Assembly: GCA_943371025.1 (NCBI GenBank)
Contig: CALRTC020000022.1
Span: 1 to 64,000, forward strand
DNA: 64,000 bases
From: Niveispirillum sp943371025
GTDB taxonomy: Bacteria > Pseudomonadota > Alphaproteobacteria > Azospirillales > Azospirillaceae
Direction: 5' to 3'
In this document: piece by piece, positions 45,661 through 54,544 of the stretch
How the letters are laid out: each line of letters starts with the position of its first letter
How positions within the stretch are numbered: position 1 is the stretch's first letter
Made by a program: the position numbers and the translations under genes
The notes under the pieces: generated by a model
Databases searched by the model: none
Seen by the model: the letters and a program-made list of their open reading frames with translations, nothing else
Told to the model about the DNA's origin: nothing

Positions 45661-46431
45661 ATGCGGCGGATCATCCCGGCCCTGCTGGCCCTGCTCAGTT
45701 TCAACAGTCTGGCACAGGCGGGCGAGGCGGTGCGCTTCGTCTCTTGCCCGATCTACCGCGACACCGATGCCGGCCGTAAATCCGGCTGCTGGCTGGCAGA
45801 GGAGCGGGAGAGCGGGCGGCGCTTCGACATCACCCCATCCGCCACCAAGCCCGACTGGTCCATGGGCGTGCTGGTCGAAGGGCGCATTGCGGAGACGCAG
45901 GACAATGCCTGTGGCGCGACGGTGCTGGAACCGGTGCGGGTTTCCGTGCTGCCGGAGATGACCTGTACCCGCGCCATGATCCCGGCCGAAGGCTTCTCTG
46001 GTCGGCGCTTCGTGCTGCCCGCCCGCAATATCCGCCCGCTCTACGCCCCGGAACCGGCCCCGCCACCGCCCTATATGGCCCGGCTGTTCGTCATCCCGTT
46101 CGACCTCGGCCGCGATTTCGCCGTCTATCAGCAAAGCGATTGGATGCTGGTGCAGGCCGCCACCTATGCCAAGGCGGCGGGCGGCAAGGTGCGGATCACG
46201 GGCTATGCCGAAACGGAACCCTTCACCGTGTCCGGCCAGGTTCTGGCCGAACCGGCGACGCTGGCCCGGCAGCGGGCGGAGATGGTGCGGCTGTGGCTGG
46301 TCAGCCTGGGTGTGGCGGCGGACCGTGTCACGCTGGAGTGGCGGTTGAACCCTGCGCCGCTGGCCGACCCCGCCTTTGACGGGCTGACCGAGACCTCCCG
46401 CCGCCGGGCCGATATCCGCGTGGAGCCCTGA
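45661..46431 (+). CDS. exported OmpA-like domain protein
   Basis: A 256-residue protein with signal peptide (residues 1-20, ending AQAGE). A cysteine-containing N-terminal region (four Cys, perhaps two disulfides) is followed by a proline linker (APEPAPPPP). The C-terminal part has OmpA/MotB-like features (FVIPFDLGRDF, GGKVRITGYAETEPF, LARQRAEMVRLWLVSLGV, SRRRADI), a fold that can hold peptidoglycan. It begins on the base after the cytochrome stop, so it is translated with it. Role unknown; it could tether the cytochrome system to the cell wall. Confidence 0.75.
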   Translation: MRRIIPALLALLSFNSLAQAGEAVRFVSCPIYRDTDAGRKSGCWLAEERESGRRFDITPSATKPDWSMGVLVEGRIAETQDNACGATVLEPVRVSVLPEMTCTRAMIPAEGFSGRRFVLPARNIRPLYAPEPAPPPPYMARLFVIPFDLGRDFAVYQQSDWMLVQAATYAKAAGGKVRITGYAETEPFTVSGQVLAEPATLARQRAEMVRLWLVSLGVAADRVTLEWRLNPAPLADPAFDGLTETSRRRADIRVEP

Positions 46432-46443
46432 ACGGGCGGGGGA

Positions 46444-47436
46444 TCACCCCGCCCGCGCGGCCATGGTTTCGGCAATGATCTGGAACGACCGCAGGCGTTT
46501 GCTGAAATCGTACATGTCGGACACGATCATCAACTCGTCCGCGTGCGTGCGTTCCAGCAGGGCGTCGATGCCCCGGCGCACCGTGTCGGCATTGCCGATG
46601 ATGCTGCAGCCCAGCATCTGGACGGCCTGGGCCTTTTCCTGCGGCGACCAGTAGGCGTCGATATCCGGGATGGGTGGCTGGGTCAGCTTGCGCGCACCGC
46701 GAACCAGATTGGCAAAGGACATCTGCTGTGACGTCGCCAGATACCGCGCCTCCGCATCCGTTTCGGCGGCGATGATATTGACGCCGACCAGGGCATAGGG
46801 CCGGTCCGCCTGTTCGGACGGTTTGAACCGGCTGCGATAGATGGAAAGCGCCTGATCCAGCGCACCGGGCGCGAAGTGGGAGGCGAAGCCATAGGGCAGG
46901 CCCAGTTCCGCCGCCAGATGTGCGCCGAACAGGCTGGACCCCAGAATCCACAGGGGAATGTTGGTGCCGGAGCCCGGCACGGCTTCGATGCGCTGTCCCG
47001 GGCCGGCGGGCGCCAGGAAGGCCTGCAACTCCTGCACATCCTGCGGGAAATTCTCGGCACTGCCCGGATCGCGGCGCAGGGCCCGCAAGGTCAACTGGTC
47101 GGTGCCCGGCGCGCGGCCCAGGCCCAGATCGATGCGGCCGGGATACAAGGTCTCCAGCGTGCCGAACTGTTCGGCGATGACATAGGGCGCGTGGTTGGGC
47201 AGCATGATGCCGCCGGCCCCCACGCGGATATGCTTCGTACCGGCCGCGATATGCTGGATCACCAGCGCGGTGGCGGCCGTGGTGACGGTGGGCATATTGT
47301 GGTGTTCGGCCACCCACAGGCGCTTATAGCCCCAGTTTTCGGCCTGCTGGCCCAGGGTGCGGGCCTCGTCTAGCGCGTCGCGGCGGCTGCCGCCTTCACG
47401 CACGCGGCCCAGTTCCAGGATCGAAATCTCCGCCAA
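46444..47436 (-). CDS. LLM-class flavin-dependent oxidoreductase (luciferase-like)
   Basis: A 330-residue bacterial-luciferase-like TIM-barrel protein of the group often annotated as MsnO8-type monooxygenase. Blocks are the start ISILELGRVREGG, AEHHNMPTVTTAATALVIQHIA, YPGRIDLGLGRAPGTDQLT and GTNIPLWILGSSLFGAHLAAELGLPY. The TTG start at 47436 has AAGGAG seven bases upstream, and the family N terminus begins there; the in-frame ATG at 47484 has no such site. It would use reduced flavin to oxidise an organic substrate. Convergent with the OmpA-like gene and divergent from a LysR gene. Confidence 0.88.
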   Translation of the reverse strand: MAEISILELGRVREGGSRRDALDEARTLGQQAENWGYKRLWVAEHHNMPTVTTAATALVIQHIAAGTKHIRVGAGGIMLPNHAPYVIAEQFGTLETLYPGRIDLGLGRAPGTDQLTLRALRRDPGSAENFPQDVQELQAFLAPAGPGQRIEAVPGSGTNIPLWILGSSLFGAHLAAELGLPYGFASHFAPGALDQALSIYRSRFKPSEQADRPYALVGVNIIAAETDAEARYLATSQQMSFANLVRGARKLTQPPIPDIDAYWSPQEKAQAVQMLGCSIIGNADTVRRGIDALLERTHADELMIVSDMYDFSKRLRSFQIIAETMAARAG

Positions 47437-47630
47437 TTCGCTTCTCCTTGGCGATGCCGGGCCTTGGTGCGCCCGCTTCTTCATTGCAACAATATTCGTC
47501 AGATGGCGGGCAGGGTCTTCCAGTTTCTGGCCATGGGTGGGCAGGGTAGCCTTGCGCCAGGCCCGTCCTTGCCATCACGATCATCCGTCACCATCTGGGC
47601 GGTCGGCCGGGGACAGGACAGGGGCGGGCG

Positions 47631-48599
47631 ATGGACAAGTTGCAGGCAATGCAGGTCTTCATCCAGGTGGTGGACCAGAATGGCTTTGCCCGCGCGGCCG
47701 ACAAGCTGGGCCTGCCGCGCGCGTCGGTCACCACCATCATCCAGAATCTGGAAGCGCATCTGGGCGTGCGCCTGATGCAGCGCACGACCCGCAGCCTCAG
47801 CCTGACCGCCGATGGTGAGAGCTTCTATGAACGGGCTCAGCGCATCCTGGCCGAGGTGGAGGAGGTGGAAGCCACCTTCCTGAATGGCGCCCGCCAGCCC
47901 AAGGGGCGGCTGCATGTCGATATGCCCACCTCCGTCGGGCGGCTGATCGTTGTGCCGGCCCTGCGCAAGTTCCATGAACTCTATCCGGACATCGAATTGA
48001 AGCTGGGCATGAATGACCGGCAGATCGACATGGTGCAGGAAGGGGTGGATTGCGTGCTGCGCGTGGGCGAACTGTCGGACAGTTCGCTGGTGGCCCGCCG
48101 GCTGGGCACCCTGTCGCGCCTGACCTGCGCCAGCCCGGCCTATCTGGAGCGGTTCGGGGTGCCGCAAGGGCTGGAAGATCTGGCCGGACATCAGGGGGTC
48201 AATTATTTTTCCCCGCATCTGGGCAACCGTTCCTACCCGTTCGATTTCATGGCTGAGGGGGGAAGTGTGGAAGTGCCGATGAAAGCCGCCGTCTCCGTCA
48301 ATGACAGCGAAGCCTATATCGCCTGCGGCGTTGACGGGCATGGGCTGATCCAGCCGGGGCTGTTCATGGTGCTGGGGCAGTTGCAGCGCGGCGAACTGGT
48401 GGAGGTGCTGCCGCATATGCGCCCGGAACCCATGCCCATATCCGCCGTCTATCCGCAGAACCGCCAGCCCTCGCCCAAGGTGCGACTGTTCATCGACTGG
48501 GTGGTCAGTCTGTTTGAGGCCTGCCCCATCCTGCAGGGGCGGGAGGATACGCTGGCCTGCTATCAGGGGGAGCGGCTGCGGGGCGTGTCAGCGGCTTAA
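47631..48599 (+). CDS. LysR-family transcriptional regulator
   Basis: A 322-residue LTTR. Residues 1-60 form the winged helix (MQVFIQVVDQNGFARAADKLGLPRASVTTIIQNLEAHLGVRLMQRTTR, given by position). A periplasmic-binding-protein-like effector domain follows (GRLHVDMPTSVGRLIVVPAL). It is close to the AaeR/DmlR-like subgroup. Divergent from the LLM oxidoreductase across about 190 bp and therefore its likely regulator. Confidence 0.9.
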   Translation: MDKLQAMQVFIQVVDQNGFARAADKLGLPRASVTTIIQNLEAHLGVRLMQRTTRSLSLTADGESFYERAQRILAEVEEVEATFLNGARQPKGRLHVDMPTSVGRLIVVPALRKFHELYPDIELKLGMNDRQIDMVQEGVDCVLRVGELSDSSLVARRLGTLSRLTCASPAYLERFGVPQGLEDLAGHQGVNYFSPHLGNRSYPFDFMAEGGSVEVPMKAAVSVNDSEAYIACGVDGHGLIQPGLFMVLGQLQRGELVEVLPHMRPEPMPISAVYPQNRQPSPKVRLFIDWVVSLFEACPILQGREDTLACYQGERLRGVSAA

Positions 48600-49024
48600 T
48601 TGTTCGGAATGGACGAATTGTCTTGTCAGAAAATCCGTCTTTATTCGTGAACCGGTTGGCGTCATGCTGCATCTGCACAAATGCTCCAGGAGTTTCGTCC
48701 GTGGGGGTGATTTTCTATTTTACGTTTGATATGAAGAGGTTGTTGGCATTGTCGAATTTTTTGGATCAGGAAATGAAAAAAATTTAATCCCTGCGACGGC
48801 CATCACAGCGGCAGCGCAGCAAAGCCGATAAGAGCAATGATCGAGGGGTTGTCTTCCACCCGGAAGCGGCCCGTTAACCGAAAACCAGAGGCAATGGACA
48901 GAGGCCCCGACAGATCGGGCGCCTGATGGGCGGTGCTTTCACCGGGCTGACCCGTCTTGTGATTTCCCCTTCGGAAACGATGGCGGGAGGCCCTTGTCTG
49001 CACCCTTTTTGCAGGAGCAAACCC
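48600..49024. promoter_or_regulatory. 425-bp intergenic region before RND genes
   Basis: No gene is supported here. Bases 48630-48790 are clearly AT-richer than the surroundings and contain TTTTACGTTTGATATGAAG and GAAAAAAATTTAAT, a likely promoter zone for the efflux operon. The rest is ordinary GC-rich leader. No TetR or MarR gene lies beside the pump; the LysR gene upstream is the nearest regulator. Confidence 0.45.
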
Positions 49025-50200
49025 ATGTCGATTACGCGATCCAAGCTGGCCTACATCATGGCAGCCGGAGTGTCGTTGGTCGTGATCGCCGGCGTCAGCA
49101 TCCAGGGACAGGCCGAAGACAAGCCCGTCGCCGTGGCCGCCGCGGCGCGGCCGGCGGTGGAGGTGGATGTCGCCCCCGTCGTCGCCCGCAAGGTCGTGGA
49201 CTGGCAAAGCTATTCCGGCCGGCTGGAGGCGGTGGAGCGGGTGGATATCCGGCCCCGCGTCTCCGGCACCATCACCCAGGTGCATTTCAAGAATGGCGCC
49301 CTGGTGAAGAAGGGCGACGTGCTGTTCACCATCGATCCCGCCCCCTACCGGGCAGAAGTGGCGCGGGCCGAGGCGCAGTTGGCGGGGGCGCAGGCCCGTG
49401 TCCGCTTCACCAAGGCGGAACTGGACCGTGCCAACCAGTTGGTGGCCGACAGCACCATCCCCCGCCGCACCCTGGATGAACGCGAGCACAATGCCCGCGA
49501 CGCGGCGGCCAGCCTGCACGCGGCAGAGGCCGAGCTGCAGGTGGCGCGCCTGAACCTGTCCTATACCAGTGTCACCGCCCCCATCGCCGGCCGGGCGTCG
49601 CGGGCCGAGATCACCGAGGGCAATGTCGTGGCGGCCGGTGCCGCGGGCCAGGTCCTGACCACGCTGGTCTCCGTCTCCCCCATCTATGCCTCCTTCGATG
49701 TGGATGAGCAGACCTATCTGCGCCATATCGCATCGGTGAAGGATCAGGCGGGCGTGCCGGTACAGTTGGGGCTGGCCAACGAGACGGAATATTCCCGCAC
49801 CGGCGCTGTCGATGATGTCGATAACCGCCTGGACCCGGTTTCGGGCACCATCCGCGTGCGCGCCCGCTTCGACAATCCCGATGGCTTGCTGGTGCCCGGC
49901 CTTTACGCCCGAATCAAGGTCGGTGGGTCTGATCCGCAGGCGGCCGTGATGGTGGATGAACGTGCCATCGGCACCGATCAGGACAAGAAATTCGTCCTGG
50001 TCGTCGGTGACGATAACAAGGTCGCCTATCGGCCCGTATCGCTGGGCAGTCGGCAGGAAGGTCTGCGCATCGTGACCGCCGGCCTTAACCCAGGCGAGCG
50101 CATCATCGTCAACGGCATCCAGCGCGCCCGCCCCGGTGACGTGGTGCAGCCCAAGCCGGTGGCGATGGAGCGCCCGGCGACGCAGGTGGCGGAGCGGTAA
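49025..50200 (+). CDS. RND efflux periplasmic adaptor (membrane fusion protein)
   Basis: A 391-residue adaptor of the MexE/AcrA type. An N-terminal signal-anchor (residues 8-28) has no lipobox cysteine. It is followed by a lipoyl-like half-motif (RVDIRPRVSGTITQVHFKNGALVKKGDVLFTID by position 72-105). An alpha-helical hairpin and LSYTSVTAPIAGRASR, then beta-barrel and membrane-proximal domains complete it. Weak ribosome site (AGGAGCAAACCC) before ATG. It links the pump encoded downstream to an outer-membrane channel; no OprM/TolC-type gene is in this operon. Confidence 0.92.
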   Translation: MSITRSKLAYIMAAGVSLVVIAGVSIQGQAEDKPVAVAAAARPAVEVDVAPVVARKVVDWQSYSGRLEAVERVDIRPRVSGTITQVHFKNGALVKKGDVLFTIDPAPYRAEVARAEAQLAGAQARVRFTKAELDRANQLVADSTIPRRTLDEREHNARDAAASLHAAEAELQVARLNLSYTSVTAPIAGRASRAEITEGNVVAAGAAGQVLTTLVSVSPIYASFDVDEQTYLRHIASVKDQAGVPVQLGLANETEYSRTGAVDDVDNRLDPVSGTIRVRARFDNPDGLLVPGLYARIKVGGSDPQAAVMVDERAIGTDQDKKFVLVVGDDNKVAYRPVSLGSRQEGLRIVTAGLNPGERIIVNGIQRARPGDVVQPKPVAMERPATQVAER

Positions 50201-50261
50201 GCACCTATCCGGTATCGATTTCCCCGGTTCGGGTCGATCACTTCGTTTCCTATTGCACCAA

Positions 50262-50355
50262 CCTGCCTTCCCCGCGCAAGCGGGGATCCAGGGGCCAAGG
50301 GCCCGACAGGTGGTGAAAGCGGCCCCTGGACCCCCGCTTTCGCGGGGAAGGCAGG
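50262..50355. repeat. REP-like inverted repeat, copy 2
   Basis: Same unit as at 37340, with outer arms CCTGCCTTCCCCGCG and its complement. The left inner hairpin has a GCAA loop (CCCCGC-GCAA-GCGGGG) where the others have GAAA, both of GNRA type. It lies inside the efflux operon between adaptor and pump genes and is followed at about 50383 by a small CATCCCG/CGGGATG hairpin. Confidence 0.85.
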
Positions 50356-50465
50356 GAGAACGGGTGTCGGCGTGATTTGCATCCCGTTTGCGGGATGACG
50401 AGGGTGCCTTGTCCAACGTTTAAGCCCAACCCATCCCGCGCCAACTGCGCGGATCGAGGCTTGTC

Positions 50466-53400
50466 ATGAACATTTCGCGTTTCTTCATCGACCGCCCGAT
50501 CTTCGCGGGCGTGTTGTCGGTGGTCGTCTTTCTGGCGGGCTTCATTGCCCTGTTCCAGCTTCCCATCTCTGAATATCCGGAGGTCGTGCCGCCATCCGTG
50601 GTCGTGCGCGCCCAGTATCCCGGTGCCAATCCCAAGGTCATTGCCGAAACCGTCGCCTCGCCGCTGGAAGAACAGATCAATGGCGTGGAGGACATGCTGT
50701 ACATGCAGTCCCAGGCCAACAGCGACGGCAACATGGCCCTGACTGTGACCTTCAAGCTGGGCACCGACCCGGACAAGGCCACGCAGCTGGTGCAGAACCG
50801 TGTGGCCCAGGCGCTGCCGCGCCTGCCGCAGGATGTGCAGCGGCTGGGCGTGACCACGGTCAAGTCCTCGCCCACGCTGACCATGGTCGTGCATCTGCGC
50901 TCGCCCGACGACCGCTATGACATGACCTACCTGCGCAATTACGCCGTCCTGAATGTGCGCGACCGTCTGGCGCGCATTTCCGGGGTGGGCGAGGTGCTGC
51001 TGTGGGGGTCGGGTGATTATGCCATGCGCGTCTGGCTGGACCCGCAGAAGGTGGCCGAACGCGGCCTGACCGCCAATGACGTGGTCAATGCCATCCGTGA
51101 ACAGAATGTGCAGGTGGCGGCCGGCGTCATCGGCGCCAGCCCGTCCGTGGTGGACGCGCCCCTGCAGCTTTCGGTCAATGCCCAGGGCCGGTTGCAGAAT
51201 GTCGAGGAATTCCAGAACATCGTCCTGAAGACGGACCAGGGGGCCGTCACCTATCTGCGCGATGTGGCGCGGGTGGAACTGGCCGCCTCCCAGTACGGGT
51301 TGCGCTCCCTGCTGGACAATAGGCCGGCCGTGGCGATTGCCATCAATCAGGCGCCGGGCGCCAATGCGCTTGCCATCTCCAACCAGGTGCGGGAGACGAT
51401 GGCAGCGTTGCAGCAGGACATGCCCGACGGGGTGGAACATTCCATTGTCTATGACCCGACCCGCTTCGTGCAGGCCAGCATCGACGCCGTGATCCACACC
51501 CTGCTGGAAGCCATCGCCCTGGTCGTGCTGGTGGTGATCGTGTTCCTGCAGACCTGGCGCGCGTCCATCATCCCGCTGCTGGCCGTGCCGGTGTCGATCG
51601 TCGGCACCTTCTCCTTGATGCTGCTGTTCGGCTTTTCCATCAATGCGCTGTCGCTGTTCGGCATGGTGCTGGCTATCGGTATCGTCGTCGACGACGCCAT
51701 CGTCGTGGTGGAGAATGTGGAACGCAACATCTCCCAGGGTCTCAGCCCCAAGCAGGCCACCTACAAGGCCATGCAGGAGGTGAGCGGACCCATCATCGCC
51801 ATCGCCCTGACCCTGGTCGCCGTGTTCGTGCCGCTGGCCGCCATGTCGGGCCTGTCGGGCGAGTTCTACAAGCAGTTCGCGATGACCATCGCGATCTCTA
51901 CCGTCATTTCGGCCTTCAACTCGCTCACCCTGTCGCCGGCTCTGTCCGCCCTGCTGCTGAAGGGGCATCATGACAAGCCGGACTGGCTGACCCTGGCCAT
52001 GAACAAGGTGCTGGGCGGCTTCTTCCGGGGTTTCAACCGCGTGTTCCAGCGCGGGTCGGATGCCTATGGCAAGGGCGTGGGCGGCGTCATCCGGCATAAG
52101 GGCGGCATGATGCTGGTCTATGTCCTGCTGCTGGGCCTGACCGTGTTCCTGGGTCGCGCCGTGCCGGGTGGCTTCGTGCCCGCGCAGGACAAGGAATATC
52201 TGATCGCCTTTGCCCAGTTGCCCACCGGCGCCTCGCTGGACCGGACCGAAGATGTCATCCGCACCATGACCGACCTGGCGCTGAAACAGCCGGGCGTCGA
52301 CCATGCCGTGGCCTTCCCCGGCCTGTCGGTGAACGGCTTCACCAATTCCTCTTCCGCCGGCATCGTCTTCGCCACCCTGAAACCCTATGAGGAGCGGGCG
52401 GCGCAGGGCCTGTCGGCCAATGTCATCGCCACCACCCTGCAGCAGCAATTCATGGGCGTTAAGGAAGCGTTCGTGGCCGTGTTCCCGCCGCCGCCCGTCA
52501 TGGGGCTGGGCACGCTGGGCGGGTTCAAGCTGCAACTGGAAGATCGCGGATCGCTGGGGTACGAGGCGCTGGCCAAGGCCGCCAATGATTTCGTGATGAA
52601 GGCGCGGGCCACGCCGGAACTGGGGCCGACCTTCAGTTCCTATGAAATCAACGTGCCGCAATTGGATGTGCATCTGGACCGCGTGAAGGCCAAGCAGCTT
52701 GGCGTGCCGGTGACGGATGTGTTCGAGACGATGCAGGTCTATCTGGGCTCGCTGTACGTCAACGATTTCAACGCGTTTGGCCGCGTCTATCAGGTGCGGG
52801 TGCAGGCTGATGCGCCGTTCCGCGCCCATGCCGATGATATCGGCCTGCTGAAGACCCGCAATGAACGCGGCGTGATGGTGCCGCTGTCGTCGCTGGTGAC
52901 CGTGGCGCAGAGCTATGGTCCGGAAATGGTCGTCCGCTATAACGGCTATACCGCGGCCGATATCAATGGCGGCCCGGCGCCCGGTTACTCATCGGGTCAG
53001 GCGCAGGCCGCGGCGGAGCGGATTGCGGCGGAAGTGCTGCCGCGCGGCATCAAGTATGAATGGACCGACCTGACCTATCAGCAGATCCTGGCGGGCAATG
53101 CGGCGCTGTGGGTGTTCCCCATCTCCGTCCTGCTGGTCTTCCTGGTGCTGGCGGCCCAGTATGAAAGCCTGACCCTGCCGCTGGCCATCCTGATGATTGT
53201 GCCCATGAGCCTGATGTCGGCCCTGGCTGGTGTGTGGATCACGGGCGGCGACAACAACATCTTCACCCAGATCGGTTTCATGGTGCTGGTGGGGCTGTCG
53301 GCCAAGAACGCCATCCTGATCGTGGAATTCGCCCGCGAGTTGGAACATCACGGCCGCACAGCGGTGCAGGCGGCGATCGAGGCCAGCCGCATGCGTCTGC

Positions 53401-53645
53401 GCCCCATCCTGATGACCTCCATCGCCTTCATCATGGGTGTGGTGCCGCTGGTCACCTCATCCGGTGCCGGTGCCGAAATGCGCCATGCCATGGGTGTGGC
53501 CGTGTTCGCCGGCATGCTGGGCGTGACCCTGTTCGGCCTGCTGCTGACGCCCGTCTTCTACGTGCTGCTGCGCTTCATGGTGGGCGCGCATCGCCAGCAG
53601 CCGCAGCCTGTGATCCCGCATCAGATGGTGGCCGCGGGGGATTGA
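50466..53645 (+). CDS. RND multidrug efflux pump, inner-membrane subunit
   Basis: A 1059-residue HAE1-type RND transporter close to MexF. The N terminus is FIDRPIFAGVLSVVVFLAG. Twelve transmembrane segments and two large periplasmic loops are present, with the proton-relay pair in LAIGIVVDDAIVVVENVER (Asp-Asp). The docking/porter region is full length. It is driven by proton motive force and exports hydrophobic or aromatic compounds. It lies 265 bp after its adaptor gene, a gap occupied by a REP-like element. Near aromatic-acid genes it may protect against phenolic compounds. Confidence 0.94.
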   Translation: MNISRFFIDRPIFAGVLSVVVFLAGFIALFQLPISEYPEVVPPSVVVRAQYPGANPKVIAETVASPLEEQINGVEDMLYMQSQANSDGNMALTVTFKLGTDPDKATQLVQNRVAQALPRLPQDVQRLGVTTVKSSPTLTMVVHLRSPDDRYDMTYLRNYAVLNVRDRLARISGVGEVLLWGSGDYAMRVWLDPQKVAERGLTANDVVNAIREQNVQVAAGVIGASPSVVDAPLQLSVNAQGRLQNVEEFQNIVLKTDQGAVTYLRDVARVELAASQYGLRSLLDNRPAVAIAINQAPGANALAISNQVRETMAALQQDMPDGVEHSIVYDPTRFVQASIDAVIHTLLEAIALVVLVVIVFLQTWRASIIPLLAVPVSIVGTFSLMLLFGFSINALSLFGMVLAIGIVVDDAIVVVENVERNISQGLSPKQATYKAMQEVSGPIIAIALTLVAVFVPLAAMSGLSGEFYKQFAMTIAISTVISAFNSLTLSPALSALLLKGHHDKPDWLTLAMNKVLGGFFRGFNRVFQRGSDAYGKGVGGVIRHKGGMMLVYVLLLGLTVFLGRAVPGGFVPAQDKEYLIAFAQLPTGASLDRTEDVIRTMTDLALKQPGVDHAVAFPGLSVNGFTNSSSAGIVFATLKPYEERAAQGLSANVIATTLQQQFMGVKEAFVAVFPPPPVMGLGTLGGFKLQLEDRGSLGYEALAKAANDFVMKARATPELGPTFSSYEINVPQLDVHLDRVKAKQLGVPVTDVFETMQVYLGSLYVNDFNAFGRVYQVRVQADAPFRAHADDIGLLKTRNERGVMVPLSSLVTVAQSYGPEMVVRYNGYTAADINGGPAPGYSSGQAQAAAERIAAEVLPRGIKYEWTDLTYQQILAGNAALWVFPISVLLVFLVLAAQYESLTLPLAILMIVPMSLMSALAGVWITGGDNNIFTQIGFMVLVGLSAKNAILIVEFARELEHHGRTAVQAAIEASRMRLRPILMTSIAFIMGVVPLVTSSGAGAEMRHAMGVAVFAGMLGVTLFGLLLTPVFYVLLRFMVGAHRQQPQPVIPHQMVAAGD

Positions 53646-53655
53646 TCCGGGCGTG

Positions 53656-53684
53656 TCCAACGGTCATCAATGATGACCGTTGGA
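53656..53684. other. 29-bp perfect palindrome after the RND pump gene
   Basis: TCCAACGGTCATCA, a central A, then TGATGACCGTTGGA: 14-base arms without mismatch, ten bases after the pump stop codon. No T run follows, so it is either an mRNA 3' stabiliser or a protein-binding site. Two further short GC dyads follow at about 53686-53716. Confidence 0.55.
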
Positions 53685-53769
53685 ACGGCGGCGACCGCCG
53701 CCGCGCGGCACATGCCGCGTGAAGCCTAGCCAACGAATGTTGGCGCCGGCGCTTGAGGTACTGAAAGTA

Positions 53770-53807
53770 AAAAGGCCCCCGTCGGTGCGATCCGGCGGGG
53801 GCCTTTT
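53770..53807. terminator. bidirectional terminator between RND and DedA genes
   Basis: AAAAGGCCCCCG pairs with CGGGGGCCTTTT. The A and T tails serve as T runs on both strands. It lies between the convergent RND pump (plus) and DedA (minus) genes. Confidence 0.9.
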
Positions 53808-53822
53808 CATTTGGATGGCTGA

Positions 53823-54449
53823 TCAGGCCTTGCGCTTATGCAGCTTGTGCCAGAGGAACAGGCCACCCAACGCCAGGATGGCGACAACGATCAGCGCGTC
53901 GAACCGGTGCAGCCACGTCTTCAGCACCGGGTTGCTGTGCCATTCCTCCCCCAGCGCCATGCCGATATAGGCTAGGCCATAGCACCAGGGCCAGGAACCG
54001 GCGAAGGTGTAGAGGTGGAACGGCAGCTTGGGCATGCCGGCAATGCCGGCGGGCAGGGCGATGAAGGTGCGGATGACGGGCAGCAGGCGGGCGATGAATA
54101 CCGCGGCATTGCCGAAGCGGGCGAAGAACCGGTCGGCCATGTCCAGGTCGGATGCATCCAGAAGCACATAGCGGCCCCAGCGCAGGATCGCCGTGCGCCC
54201 GCCATAACGGCCGACCAGATAGGCCACTTCCGACCCGATATTGCAGCCGATCGCCCCGGCCGTTGCAACCATCAGCAGGTTCATCTGGCCGGTGGAGGCC
54301 AGATAACCCGCGAACGGCATGATGATTTCCGACGGCAGCGGAATGCAGGCGGATTCGATCGCCATCAGCAGTGCGACGCCGGCATAGCCCATGGCCTCGA
54401 TCACAGCGATGATGCCGACGGCCAGGAATTCGATGATATCGGTAAGCAA
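53823..54449 (-). CDS. DedA-family membrane protein
   Basis: A 208-residue inner-membrane protein with the SNARE-associated/DedA domain. Blocks are ESACIPLPSEIIMPFAGYLA, GSEVAYLVGRYGGR and FARFGNAAVFIARLLPVIRTFIALPAGIAGM by position about 105-135. These proteins act as lipid (undecaprenyl-phosphate or phospholipid) flippases in bacteria. The proposed start is TTG at 54449, because no ATG or GTG lies near the family N terminus; the frame is open upstream. Transcribed alone. Confidence 0.88.
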   Translation of the reverse strand: MLTDIIEFLAVGIIAVIEAMGYAGVALLMAIESACIPLPSEIIMPFAGYLASTGQMNLLMVATAGAIGCNIGSEVAYLVGRYGGRTAILRWGRYVLLDASDLDMADRFFARFGNAAVFIARLLPVIRTFIALPAGIAGMPKLPFHLYTFAGSWPWCYGLAYIGMALGEEWHSNPVLKTWLHRFDALIVVAILALGGLFLWHKLHKRKA

Positions 54450-54544
54450 GGACTGCCATCCATTATGGGTTGGTCGCCCCGTGACAGGATCGACGGGCCG
54501 GTGGCGCCTTATATACCGGGCTTGTGTGAAATCTGCAGCGGCCT

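Noticed and set aside
41941..46134. A 1397-codon open frame on the minus strand
   Set aside because: It lies antisense to the TonB receptor, cytochrome and OmpA-like genes, all with clear family motifs. The predicted product is rich in Gly, Ala, Arg, His and Gln without recognisable domains, as expected for a high-GC shadow frame.
46444..47436. Bioluminescence luciferase
   Set aside because: It belongs to the wider LLM flavin-oxidoreductase group; no luxB, luxC, luxD or luxE is nearby.
50250..52829. An 859-codon minus-strand frame
   Set aside because: Antisense to the RND pump gene; His/Gln-rich shadow product.
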